The notes under the pieces are model-generated. The model was not told where the DNA came from and made no database searches. It was given only the letters and a program-made list of their open reading frames with translations. From assembly GCA_964017185.1 (NCBI GenBank), contig OZ024874.1:38912721-38976720 (forward strand): a stretch of 64,000 bases of DNA. Reading direction: 5' to 3'. Both the position numbers and the translations under genes were made by a program. Positions 43,671 through 55,116 of this stretch are shown here, one piece after another; positions within the stretch are counted from its first letter, which is position 1, and every line of letters starts with the position of its first letter. This DNA is from Rugalucina vietnamica (lineage: Eukaryota > Mollusca > Bivalvia > Lucinida > Lucinidae).

Positions 43671-44346
43671 GTCAGCCAAGATCAGATATTTTTTTATTTT
43701 ATCAAGTGTAATGCAGTTGTGTAACAAATACTTCAACACTAACATACTCACGTAAGTTAGTAAGTTGAATTGCAGGATGTCAGAATCAAGTATCTCTCCC
43801 TGGCCTAAAAATTCCATGTTGACTGGACAAGCCATTTTTCACAGTTGTGTCAAACTGGGATATTCTAAAGTGATGAAGGCCTGCCTGATAAGTCAGACTG
43901 CTACATCCAATACTACTTTCAATGGGTTATAAACCATATTTGGACATACCTAAAATAACCAGTCGCTAGGATTACTATTATCACTGGATAGAAATTTATA
44001 TACCAAATTAATGAAGACGATGTAACAAAAAAGTGTACTGTCCGTAAGACATTCATTATTCTATGATGTCACATACTTCTGGAAGTTTAAAATCACATGG
44101 GGGATGGAGTCTTCAGAACTGATAATCGTCATAAGAAAAATATTATACCAGCACCAATGACAATGCAGAATTATAGAAATAATAATTCGGTCAAAAATGT
44201 CCTATCCGTAGAGAAAATATTTACAACAAAAAAGCAAAAATTCTGAAACCAATAAACCCAGAGCCATCACATTTCAAATGGTGCTTTTTAGCGGGACAAA
44301 CGTTTCATTAGAATATAGGATGGAATAGATCAAAACTCAACAACAA

Positions 44347-45445
44347 AAAGGATCTCGGAAGACTTAATAGGATTCCCGCCCAAAGTTTGAGTGTTTCTGG
44401 TGGCTTCTGTATTATTTGTATAGACTATCTGTTGCATTCTTCTTCAAATTAAACATTTGACAAATGCAACAACATGGTGGGAACCTATTGATGTTACATA
44501 ACCGCAGCATAAATCAGTGTCAATGGGGGAGGGGGTCATATTTTTTCAAAAGTTTTTTTTTTTTTGTCAGAAAACATATTTTTTTGCCATAGATAATCAA
44601 GAAAATACAACAATATGCTTATTGCAACCTAAATTTTGGGGTAGAAATGATTTATGCAAGAATAGCGGGTGCATCATCTTTTTTCAGATTTATAACTATA
44701 AATAACACTGTCCGTCACTTATGCAAATACCTGTACCTTAAATATACTATGCCAAATGAATTAAGCAACTTTTACTATGAACAGTGACTCCATACGTTTT
44801 TAGACAATAGGGAAGTTCTTCTGACAATATCTTGCATTAATCAAATAAGGGTAAAACCAATCGTAGTGTGATGCTGAAGTGGTGTTGGATTTTACGTCCA
44901 CTGAGGCATGACTCAAATAAAACATAAACCATCAGTAGCTTATTTTGCACAGTATATTTATATGCATTATAGTATGTACACTTTGTGTATACCTATTAAA
45001 ATAGGACAGATAGTCTGTTCATTCAGGTAGAACATACATATACAGTATATTTCCATAGCTTTGTTACATTACAAATAATGGATCTGAGCCCATTTTTCGG
45101 TTTTTGGGCTTTTTTACAGCCTTCCCTCCCTTGCCCAAACATGGCATTTTGATATAATATGTCATTTACAAAAATACAGTTGTGTTCAAAATATTCTGAT
45201 TGGGCAAGGGGGGGGGGGAACACAGACTTATAAAAAGTTTCCGATTTCCTATTTGATCCTATATTAAATTGAAAGATTTTGTCAAATTTTTAAAGAAGTC
45301 CCTGCTTGACTTACACAAAACATTACATGCCTAAATACAATAGAAACTTGTTTTTTTACTGCAATAAACTTCAGTTCAGAGCCTGGAACTTGAGATTTTA
45401 TAAAATTCATGGGCATCTCACAACAGAAGTCTTCCGAGATCCTTT
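44347..45445. mobile_element. Nested TIR element, 1.1 kb, AAAGGATCTCGGAAGACTT ends
   Basis: A perfect 19-bp inverted pair at 44347-44365 and 45427-45445. It lies wholly within the 3.15-kb element. No frame of note inside. Confidence 0.65.
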
Positions 45446-45918
45446 GCATCTGATCGTAGCTGAGACGTAGAGGTATCTACTGGTGCCCTTTTGGTTTCAT
45501 TATTTTATTATACGACTTAACTAATATCGACTAATAAAATAAGTTCAATAAGTCGAGAAGTATATTGCCATATAACTCTGATCGGTGCAAAATTTATTTC
45601 AAACTGTTTCGTTACAATGTGTTATTTCGACATAATCATCTCTAGATGTTGCATTATTTAAATGAAGATAACACTACGATTATGTTTCACAAGATAATTT
45701 TAGACGATTAACATAATCAATTCGATTATCCGAGAAGATTATTGCAACTTTAAATCCTATCAGAATGAAAGTATATCGATTTGTGTCATTTTAACTCGAC
45801 ATCTAGACATTAATTTGTCGAGATTTGGTAGATCAACTAAACAAATCGACAAACGCAAAGTCGAGATGATGCCAACTAAAGCAACAACACGGTGCACATA
45901 TACGCTTCCGTATGTGGG

Positions 45919-47280
45919 TTACGTGACGTCGACTTGATAATGTGCAATAATGACTAGGATCATTGTATACTTAGATGCCGTCCCATGTTACGTTAAATCT
46001 TGTTATCGGAATGCTGAAGTTTACAATAACGAAAAATGAGTAATAAGCGTCGTTTGAATTATTCGATTTTGGCTTTTTGTACCTGAACGGTATATATCGA
46101 GCCAACATACAACACAACGTGCTTTTTGATCAACAGTGATGTCACAGGTACCATAGAAATGGACCATCGGAGCTTTTGATTGACGTTCGTTAAACAGAAT
46201 ATCACGTTATGTAAAGGAGCGAAAGGGTTTTTATGCTTTGAGTAAACACTCTATTTACGCACTGTAATCAAACGTTTGGCAATTGATCATTTTTTAAATC
46301 AGAAAATTTGAAAAACATAATGAGAGTCTTTAAAAGGCAGGATGTTGGATTTTGACGTTATAATGGACGTTTTATGGCGGCTGAAGTACAAAGGTCATAA
46401 TGTTTACGTAAATAATCATTTCATTGAATATAACGCATGCCGAAGGAAATTTTACTGGCTATTGACTCATTTTTTTCGATTGAAGTTGGTGGCGTTAAAC
46501 GTCCCATAACATACCCAAATGTTATCAACTGATAAATGATTACATCTGCAATCTCTTTTAGGTGTTTTGGAAACAAAATATTGGTTTTGGTTTCAAATTT
46601 GACATTTACTGATCATGGTTTCAGGGTGTGCTACTGTAGGTCAGCGTGGTTACGCGTACGTCATTAAGCATACGTAACCGACATTGTGGCCCAACATGTT
46701 GCAATTTGACGTTTAGATATTGTTTTCATATAAGAAACTCAGTTATGCGACATACTTGCATTACAAAGCATGTTTTAGTTATCCAAAGTATTTGTTGCGT
46801 TTCTTTATTCCTTAAGTATAGTTGCATTGGGGTTTATTATGGTGTAAGTTGATCACTTGCTGATTGTAACGTTTGCTCAGAATTGGCTCAGATTTTGCTT
46901 GCATACTCAAATAACAAAATTTGACAGGAAAGTGTCAAGTTTCGAGATGGCCGCTCCCTACTGACCCAGCATGTTCGAATTGAAATTTCACACTTGTGGA
47001 GTTATTGGTGTATTCAAGTTTAGGAATGATTGCGCTGTTGTATCAACTTCCTATTCTGGGTATAAATTTCACAATATTAAATTGGATTTCATTTTTTTTC
47101 CTGGTGACAGTAAAAAATAAACAAAATGTTTTTTCCACATCCATCCTGAGAATACTAAACAAAATGACAGACTACTATTTGGCCTAAAAAATCTTCATAC
47201 CAATATCTTATAATGCATAGCGTATCAGAATGATCAGGCTCCTTATTTACCAAGATAAAAGCGGTAAACATTTTTACCAT
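45919..47280. other. Non-coding stretch, nothing recognised
   Basis: No exon or repeat supported. Several short frames have no domain. Confidence 0.4.
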
Positions 47281-47282
47281 CT

Positions 47283-47840
47283 ATGTCCCGGAACCTTAAA
47301 ATCGCAGTCTTGTATGTGGGGCACCCATGTGGACAGTTAATTGAAGTTGCAGTCTGGTACGTGGGGCACCCATGCAGACTGTCGATTAAGGTCACAGTAT
47401 GGTATGCCGGGCACCCATGCGGACAGTTGATTAAAGTCGCAGTCTGGTGTTTCGGGCACCCATTCGGACTGTCGATTCAAGTCACAGCCTGCTTTGTCAG
47501 CCACCTATGTGGTATGCTGGTTGAAGTCGCAGTCTGCTTTGTCGGGTACCCATGAGAGTCGATTGAAGTCTCAGTCTGCTATGTTGGACACCAATGCAAA
47601 ATGTCGATTAAAGTCGCATTCTGCTATGTTTGGCACCCATGTGGACTGTCGATGAAAGTCGCAGTTTGGTTTGTCAGGCACCCGTGATGAAGTCGCATAC
47701 TGTAACATGTATGCCAGACACCTATGTGGACTGTGGAAAAAGTTGCATTTAAGACACAGTCCGCTTTGTCAGACACCAATGCGAAGTCTCATTCTGCTTT
47801 GTCAGACACCCCTGTGAACTGTCGGTTAAAGTTGATGATG
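47283..47840. repeat. 45-bp minisatellite, array 3
   Basis: About twelve units of the monomer seen at 29455 and 31730, same strand, with more deletions towards the right. The plus-strand frame 47283-47555 is a 15-residue repeat caused by the period. Confidence 0.9.
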
Positions 47841-48767
47841 TTATGTTTTTGCTTTAAACACAAATTTTTTAAGTTTATTCTGTATCTGTTCAACCTTTAG
47901 GTCGTTGAGTGTAGTTATGGATCGCAAGAATACAACGCAAGCACAAAGCTAAACTAATTATATTTCTAAGCGCTTCAACTTAATCAACGAATGGACAGTT
48001 GCTCTGATATTACATTGCAGATAGATAACTTGAACGGATCGGAGCGAAACTGTTATCTGATGTGATTTTGTTTGGTTTGGGGTTCTGTTTTCCGTGGACT
48101 GAAGAGACTTTGCAGTCATTATAAAACAATATTGTATAATTTTGCCTTTCTGGGTAAAAAGGGGTGGGTAGATTAAAATATTGTGGTTTGTGAATCGCGA
48201 ATTCAAGTATTTGTCAACTGAGTTTTAAATTAGCGAACGTTTTCGAATCGTTACAGCCGCAACTGCTCTTTCGGCAAAACTATAAATGCAACACTACATA
48301 ATTATATTGTTTGATTGCTAAATTGCGGACAGAGTCAGATGTATTAAATAAAAATATTCATTTAATAACGCGTATCTGAATCATAGCTTTTATTGGTTAA
48401 TGATGTCATACCACACTTGAAGTACTTCCGGGGTCGTAGGGTCTAAAAGTAATTCATAAGAATAATACCACTAGCTTCTTGGAAGGTGTTTATTTCACTC
48501 ATGGACACTAATGTGTGCTTAACTTTGATTTATATTTTTAATTTGAACCATATTCTATCAAATAAAGGTGTAATACATGCTATTTTGTAAAACTATTTCT
48601 TCTATGTGGAAGCTTCGAAAGGTCATGGTGGGACACTGCGGCCAACTGTTTTCTTCGGTATCGGATCACGGTGTCTGTGTAACTGAAATTTGTGAAAAAC
48701 TTAATCGGTCATGCTAGGTATTTGTCACTTTTTGAAGAGCAGAGATGCAGGTCTAAACAATTTATGG
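47841..48767. other. Non-coding stretch, nothing recognised
   Basis: No supported exon or repeat. Confidence 0.4.
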
Positions 48768-48856
48768 TATGCTATTGCTCAACGAATGTTGTGGAACATA
48801 GGGCAGAGCTTTGAATGGGGCCTAGTTTGCATTGTTTCAAGTGTGGTATGTCACCT
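48768..48856 (+). repeat. ~90-bp direct repeat flanking the 150-bp array, left copy
   Basis: Starts TATGCTATTGCTCAACGAAT and ends AAGTGTGGTATGTCACCT. The right copy at 50799-50901 has about 13 extra bases (CAATGGGAGCC) but is otherwise nearly identical. Confidence 0.9.
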
Positions 48857-49059
48857 GGAGGTGACAATATCATTTTCTGTAATTCACATGATGAAGCCTT
48901 TTAGAAGCATTCACTCTGTTAACAGCAGTAGTTTAAGTCAGTATATGCAATTTTCTTTCACAAATATGCACATTAGACCAGATTTTTATTTACTTTTAGT
49001 ACCCAAATCACATAAAGTGGGCGAGATAGGGCATAAGAATGGTCCAAAATATTCAGTGT

Positions 49060-50798
49060 GTTCATAAATGTTACTAGAGTAACGTTTGTAACTATGACAG
49101 TAACATCTGTAACTCTATTGTAATGGCTTATCAGTTCAAAGACGTTTAAAAGAAAATTGTATGTAAAGAAAGTGAAAGAGTCTTGTAACAATTGTAACTC
49201 TAATGTAAAATTACCGAAACATGGACGTATATGGACGTTAAAAAGTTATATTCTATCCTCTGGCGCATGAAACTGTGTAACACCGTAACAATTGATCACA
49301 ATGCAATATTTTTCCAGAGTCTCGTAGCCTTTGTAACTCTCTTTGTAACTCTCATGTAACTATACCGAAACATGATCGTATCAGACTGTTCTGATGATAA
49401 AATATAAATTATTTTCTATCCTCTGGAGGCAGTTACCCCGTAACACCGTAACATTTGATCATGATGCAATATTTTCCCAGCGACTCGTAACCCTTGTAAC
49501 TCTCATGTAACTATACCGAAACATGATCGTATCAGACTGTTCTGATGATAAAATATAAATTATTTTCTATCCTCTGGAGCCAGTTACCCCGTAACACCGT
49601 AACATTTGATCATAATGCAATATTTTCCAAGCGACTCGTAACCCTTGTAACTCTCATGTGATCAGTATGAACAGTATGATACGATCATGTTTCGGTATGG
49701 TTACATGAGAGTTACAAGGGTTACGGGACTCTGGATAAATATTGCATTATGATCAAATGTTACGCTGTTACGGGGTTACTGGCTCCAGAGGATAGAAAAT
49801 AACTTATATTTAATCATCAAACACCCATGTACGGTCATGTTTCGGTATGGTTACATGAGAGTTACGAGGGTTACGGGTCTCTGGAAAAATATTGCATTAT
49901 GATCAAATGTTACGGTGTTACGGGGTAACTGGCTCCAGAGGATAGAAAATAATTTATATTTAATCATCAAACACCCATGTACGGTCATGTTTCGGTATGG
50001 TTACATGAGAGTTACGAGGGTTACGGGTCTCTGGAAAAATATTGCATTATGATCAAATGTTACGTTGTTACGGGGTAACTGGTCCCAGAGGATAGAAAAT
50101 AACTTATATTTAATCATCAAACACCCATTTACGGTCATGTTTCGGTATGGTTACATGAGAGCTACGAGGGTTACGGGTCTCTGGAAAAATATTGCATTAT
50201 GATCAAATGTTACGGTGTTACGGGGTAACTGGCCCCAGAGGATAGAAAATAACTTATAATTTATCATCAGAACAGTATGATACGATCATGTTTCGGTATG
50301 GTTACATGAGAGTTACAAGGGTTACGGGACTCTGGATAAATATTGCATTATGATCAAATGTTACGCTGTTACGGGGTAACTGGCTCCAGAGGAGAGAAAA
50401 TAACTTATATTTTATCAACAAACACCCATGTACGGTCATGTTTCGGTATGGTTACATGAGAGTTACGAGGGTTACGGGTCTCTGGAAAAATATTGCATTA
50501 TGATCAAATCTTGCGGTGTTACGGGGTAACTGGCTCCAGAGGATAGAAAATAACTTTTATTTAATCATCAAACACCCATGTACGGTCATGTTTCGGTATG
50601 GTTACATGAGAGTTACGAGGGTTACAGGTCTCTGGAAAAATATTGCATTATGATCAAATGTTACGGTGTTACGGGGTAACTGGCTCCAGAGGATAGAAAA
50701 TAACTTATATTTTATCATCAAACACCCATGTACGGTCATGTTTCGGTATGGTTACATGAGAGTTACGAGGGTTACGAGTCTTTGGAAAAATATTGCAT
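49060..50798. repeat. Inverted array of 150-bp units (3 + 7.5)
   Basis: The right arm has GGTCATGTTTCGGTATGG-type starts at 49683, 49833, 49983, 50133, 50284, 50434, 50584 and 50734, an almost exact 150-bp step. The left arm (about 49060-49667) holds about three worn units in the opposite orientation with steps of 141-161. The inversion point is near 49670-49680. Each unit holds GTTACATGAGAGTTACGAGG, ATTGCATTATGATCAAATG and GGCTCCAGAGGATAGAAAAT. Confidence 0.93.
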
Positions 50799-50901
50799 TA
50801 TGCTATTGCTCAACGAATGTTGTGGAACATAGGGCAGAGCTTTGAATGGGGTCTATTTTGCATTGTTTTCAATGGGAGCCTTCAAGTGTGGTATGACACC
50901 T
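50799..50901 (+). repeat. ~100-bp direct repeat flanking the 150-bp array, right copy
   Basis: Second copy of the block at 48768, starting directly where the last 150-bp unit breaks off at ATTGCATTA. Confidence 0.9.
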
Positions 50902-51224
50902 AATGGAAGAAGCGTATATACGCGTAATTGCACATAACTGATACTGATTACTGATTGGCTGTCGACAATACGTGTATGATTTGGTCGCGTATTGCTCACG
51001 TATTACTTGTGTTGGTTACGCGTAATCAATGTGTACAACTGCGCGAGCGGTAGTATATGATGGGCTTAGGTCCTGATGCTAAATACCAAGTTTCAGGAAT
51101 ATCAGACGACCGGTTCCGGAGAAGAAGGCTTTTGAGCAATTGTGAGCATGGCAGCCATGTTGAGCATGCAATCTCGATTTCGAGAGCAAAATTTCATTCT
51201 CTCTATGCATCAAGGTGAGATATA

Positions 51225-51632
51225 CAACGAGTACCGAACAAATAGGTAAGTGTTATGAACCACTACAGAAGATGAGGGTGATGTTAGGGCCCTGTAAAGC
51301 CGGTTTAAGCCCCCCCCCCCAGTATTTTTATAATACTGATCGTTCAAAGGCGGTGCCTCTGTTGTGGTTATATTTGTTTTATGTTTTGGAGTCGAAATTT
51401 TGTGCTGTTTGAGCCTTATGTGCGTTTTCATGGTTTTAGTTAGGTTCAGGTGTCTGAGTGGCCGCCTATTGAGAAATACATGTAGCTGCTCACTCGGCTT
51501 ACGATATGTTCTATACATGTAAGTATTAGTACCTAATTGTCAATTTGGTTTTTTCCCCATCTCGGTTTTTGGAGTGGGAATTTCATTCTGATTGTGCCTT
51601 TTCCTGATCTTTGCTTATTTGTATCTTTTCAA
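51225..51632 (+). repeat. R repeat, copy 5
   Basis: AGTGTTATGAACCACTAC, GCCGGTTTAAGCC, TGATCGTTCAAAGGCG, GAGTGGCCGCCTATTGAG, CTCACTCGGCTTACGATATG and TTTTTGGAGTGGGAATTTC in the order of the full copy. Confidence 0.85.
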
Positions 51633-52214
51633 ATAAAATTTTACATTCATAGGCTGAAAGGTTATTGTGAATAACAAATCTTGAATGACCTTGAGCCTAT
51701 GTCAAGAAATGACCTTGACCTAAATTAATCGCATACCTTCGTTAGTTGTATGCTTCTGCCAAATTTCAGGTCTCAGGCTGCAATACGAGTCAAAATATCC
51801 ATTGTTTTCAACTTTTCCCAAGTACAAGCCTATGTTTCCAAAATTGATCTTGCCGTAAAATGAGCCAAGGTCATCCTAGGGTCATCATTTGAGAAAACAA
51901 CGATGGGCTGGAGTCCCAGATAAAACATACCAAGTTTTGTGAAAATCGACCCACCGTTTCTTAAGTAGAAGATTTTTGAGCTCTTGTGAGCATGGCGGCC
52001 ATGTTTAGCATTCGACCCAGATAACGCGCTCAAAATTTTGTTCCCATTTAACATTCAGGCTCCACAAAAATTTTCACTTCCAATAGGTCCAGTGATTTCT
52101 GAGAAAAGCATCATCCTTATTTTGATATTTGAATGACTTTGTGTCAAGGTCAAGAAATGACCTTAACCTTAATTAATTACACACCTCGATTATTAGTTAA
52201 CTGTTTCTACAGCT

Positions 52215-53241
52215 GAGACAGGAAAGTTACTACAGCTCCGTTTCATAAGTTTAGTACATACCGATTTGTTTCATAAGTACCCGTACTTGAAGCTTGGCCA
52301 AATGTTATTGGGTGTTTGCAGATTTGAACGGATTTCGTTATGTCAAACTTAATACATAAACCTATTCACTGATTGTAACATTTTAGATTTTAATTGATTG
52401 ATTTATCAATAGTAACATACTAAAATGACATGTAAAATATCATAACTTCAGGGATACAAATATCAACGTTAACATTGATTTTATACACTTCAAGAAAGTT
52501 TTAACAAAAAACAGATTAGATCGTTAAATTGGCATGTCACCCGGCATACTACACCTAACATAATATTTGGTATACCCTGTGTATATTCAAGTTTATTGAA
52601 GCTTGAAATATTGCACTCAAATATCCGTGGTACACCAAATTATACCATCAGTCAGCGTTTGATGCATAATTACACATACAAACGTTTGTTTTTACAAATA
52701 ACACTGGTCAAACAGTTGAATATGAATTTTTGATCCAAAGAAAGCCGCTCGAAAAGGTACTGGGACACAAAATGGCGAAACGACAGCCCAAACAAGGTAA
52801 GACAGTCTGACTAGTAGGATGCAAGATTTCAAGCTTCAATAACCTCAGCTGTACATAGGGTAGACAAAGCAGTATGTAACGTGTAGTCCCCTGGACACCC
52901 TGTCATTTTATTGGAATAATATTTTTTTAGTTCAAACTGACCTGTAATGTAAGAAAGTAATGATAACATTGATATTTGTGTCAAAGAAGTTATGTTATTT
53001 CGTTTATCATATTTTATGTGTTATTATCTACATGTATTTATAAATCAATCAAAGTCTAAATTGTTACAATCAGTGAATAATTCTATGTATCAGGATTGAC
53101 TTAGCGAAATCCGTTCAAATCTGCAATCACCCAACAAAATTTGGCCAAGCTTTAAATACGGGTACTGCTATACCATTACTTATGAAACAAATCGGTATGT
53201 ACTAAACTTATGAAACGGAGCTGTAGTAACTTTCCTGTCTC
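52215..53241. mobile_element. Foldback element, 1.03 kb, almost one long palindrome
   Basis: The ends GAGACAGGAAAGTTACTACA and TGTAGTAACTTTCCTGTCTC are inverted, and the pairing goes on through CGTTTCATAAGTTTAGTACA, ACCGATTTGTTTCATAAGTA, GATTTGAACGGATTTCG and, deep inside, TTATTGAAGCTTGAAAT. Only about 52650-52770 is left as loop. No frame. Confidence 0.88.
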
Positions 53242-53446
53242 AGGCTGCAATTCTTTTCAAAATATCCATTGTTTTCGGCTTTTCCAATGTAAAATCCTAC
53301 GGTTCCAACATTGACATTGCCGTAAAATAAGTCATGGTTATCCTAGGGTCATAATTTGAACAAATAATGATAGATAGGCTGGAGTCCCTGATACTACATG
53401 TATATACCAAGTTTTGTGGAAATCGGCCCACCAGTTCTGGAGAAGA

Positions 53447-54245
53447 AGACCTGTAAATCCGCTTTTAGCCTGCCAGTAATTTTATATTACTGATCGTTCT
53501 AAGGCGATACTTCTGTGGTGGTTCTTATTATTTTATGTTTTGGTGTTTAAACTTTTTTGTGCTGTTGGTGCCTTATGTATGTTATCATACTTTTAGTTAA
53601 GTTTAGGTGCTCATTCGGCTAACGATATGTTTTCATGGTATAAGTACCTGAGTGCAGGAGCGGCCCTCCCTGGGTCCTTTGGGTCTTTGTGTGCGTGTTT
53701 TTTGCATTTGTTTCCATATCTCATTGTGATAGTTTGTCCGTCCGTTTGTTTTATAAATGCATCTTTGTTCTTTTAAAAGTTTGTATAGTTTGTGTATACA
53801 TGTATATCCGTGTAATTATTGACCGTGATTCTAACAATTGGTTCCAGACTGGGTGAGATGATGGTGTTTATGAGTTCGAAAATATTCTCATCCACATTGC
53901 GGAAACTTGTGAATTTGTTGCTTTAAAACTAATTTTAGCAACAGTGATTTTAAACTGTTTATATTTTATGATCTACTAATAATATTATTACTTTGTATAT
54001 ATTTTGGATAGATATTGTATTATTATGTAACAGTCTCTTGTAATTCTGTAAGGAATGGGTTGATATACATTTTATATGGTTTTATATGTATATGTATGCA
54101 TGTGATATTGTATGTCAACATGAGACTTTAATAAACTATTAAACTTAAACTTTGAGTGTTAATTTAGTTTTTTCCCTCCTCGATTTTTGGAGTGGGAATC
54201 TTTTTCTGATTGTGCCTTTTCAAGATCGTTGACTACTTGTACCTT
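53447..54245 (+). repeat. R repeat, copy 6, split by a LINE tail
   Basis: CCTGTAAATCCGC to TAAGTACCTGAGTG (53447-53654) and TTAATTTAGTTTTTTCCCTC to CTACTTGTACCTTTTT (54159-54245) match the full R copy. Confidence 0.82.
53655..54152 (+). mobile_element. 5'-truncated retroposon 3' UTR in R copy 6
   Basis: 498 bp flanked by TGAGTG on both sides (53649-53654 and 54153-54158). It ends TTTAATAAACTATTAAACTT, an AATAAA signal followed by a TTAAAC tandem tail instead of pure poly(A), as in some CR1/L2-like LINEs. No coding part was carried over. Confidence 0.75.
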
Positions 54246-54479
54246 TTTAAGGGGTTTTACCATATATGGGCGTGGCGGCCAGCTTAGTCAAGATTCCTTG
54301 AACAAACATTCGTTCCTCTAACCCTGGCTCTATATAAAATTTCAGGACAACTTGATTGTCTAAGCGGTTTCAGAGTAGAATATTTGAAATAGTGGAGATG
54401 GACGCCTGCCTATCATATAATCATATAATCATATAAGCTCACCTGAAGGCTCACAGGTGAGCTAAAAAAGAGTGTTATT

Positions 54480-55110
54480 TTATTCTTTCTTTCTTTTTTT
54501 TCTTTTTTTTTATAGTTGAGAGCTGTTGAGTGGATGTATTTTTCATACTAGTTAAGTCTATCCAAGAGCGTAAATGATATTGATAAATTTTGAAAAGCTC
54601 CTTATCAGCCGAAATTCTACATGATCATGAAATAGGACCCTGACCATATGGGACGATTTTTTCGAACAAACCAAAATGGCGGACAGGAAGAAAAATTATG
54701 AAGACGCTTCCATTAACCAAATATGCAATATTTCAGAAATCCAGATTCATACCTAAAAATACAATAGAAAACGTGGGTGTTCATTTGTTTTAATAAGAAC
54801 GTAAGATACTAGTTGCTTGCAAATTCATTTAGGATTTCCGAACAATTTTAGTTTTGCATTATTACAACCGGCTTCTTAACTGGGAAATTGTCAAACATTA
54901 AAATTTGCACTCGTGTTTCGCACTTGTGAAGATAGTCGAGGAATTCCCTACAAATAGTAAATATTTATTTTAACTAAACCCACCTTACATGTAAATGTTT
55001 ATATATACAGCTTATTACACCATCTAACCTGTACTTGAAGAACAACATAATGAAAACAAATATAAAAGAAGAATTATGTGTTGTGTTTGATGACATTTAG
55101 TCTTCTAGCT
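54480..55110. other. Non-coding stretch, possible old duplicate of 60020-60480
   Basis: GTCTATCCAAGAGCGTAAATG, AAATTCTACATGATC, AAAATGGCGGACAGGA and AAGACGCTTCCATTAACCA have counterparts in the same order at 60110-60270 (TTATCTAAAAGCGTGTAAAT, AAATTCTACATACTC, AAAATGGCAGACAGGA, AAGACGCTTCCATTAACCA). The two tracts also share TTGCACT and GTGTTTCGCACTT. This is a dispersed repeat or segmental duplicate of about 450-500 bp, direct orientation. Confidence 0.7.
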
Positions 55111-55116
55111 ACCTAT

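Larger units (their letters stand above)
42767..45912. mobile_element. Long-TIR element, 3.15 kb, TGTGGG target duplication
   Basis: TIRs of about 440 bp (42767-43203 and 45472-45912) start TACGGAAGCGTATATGTGCA and are roughly 93% identical by eye. TGTGGG directly flanks both ends (42761-42766, 45913-45918). A 6-bp duplication with long TIRs is known from Polinton/Maverick elements among others, but none of their genes is present. The interior carries a 53-bp minisatellite, a block also found at 63648, and a nested TIR element. Confidence 0.9.
51060..54463. mobile_element. GCTCACCTGAG-family element, shredded by insertions
   Basis: Fragments of the 453-bp unit can be followed at 51060-51215, 51640-52214, 53242-53446 and 54246-54400 (GATCTTGCCGTAAAATG, AAGGTCATCCTAGGGTCAT, ATGGCGGCCATG). 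The right tip is the hairpin AGCTCACCT, GAAGGCTCAC, AGGTGAGCT (54436-54463). Two R repeats, a foldback element and a LINE tail interrupt it. The left tip was not found. Confidence 0.75.

Noticed and set aside
48711..49067. 118-codon plus-strand frame
   Set aside because: It spans the ~90-bp direct repeat and runs into the array border; no domain or splice support.
49683..50798. CRISPR-like regular repeats
   Set aside because: Units are 150 bp and contiguous, with no unique spacers, in a eukaryotic genome.
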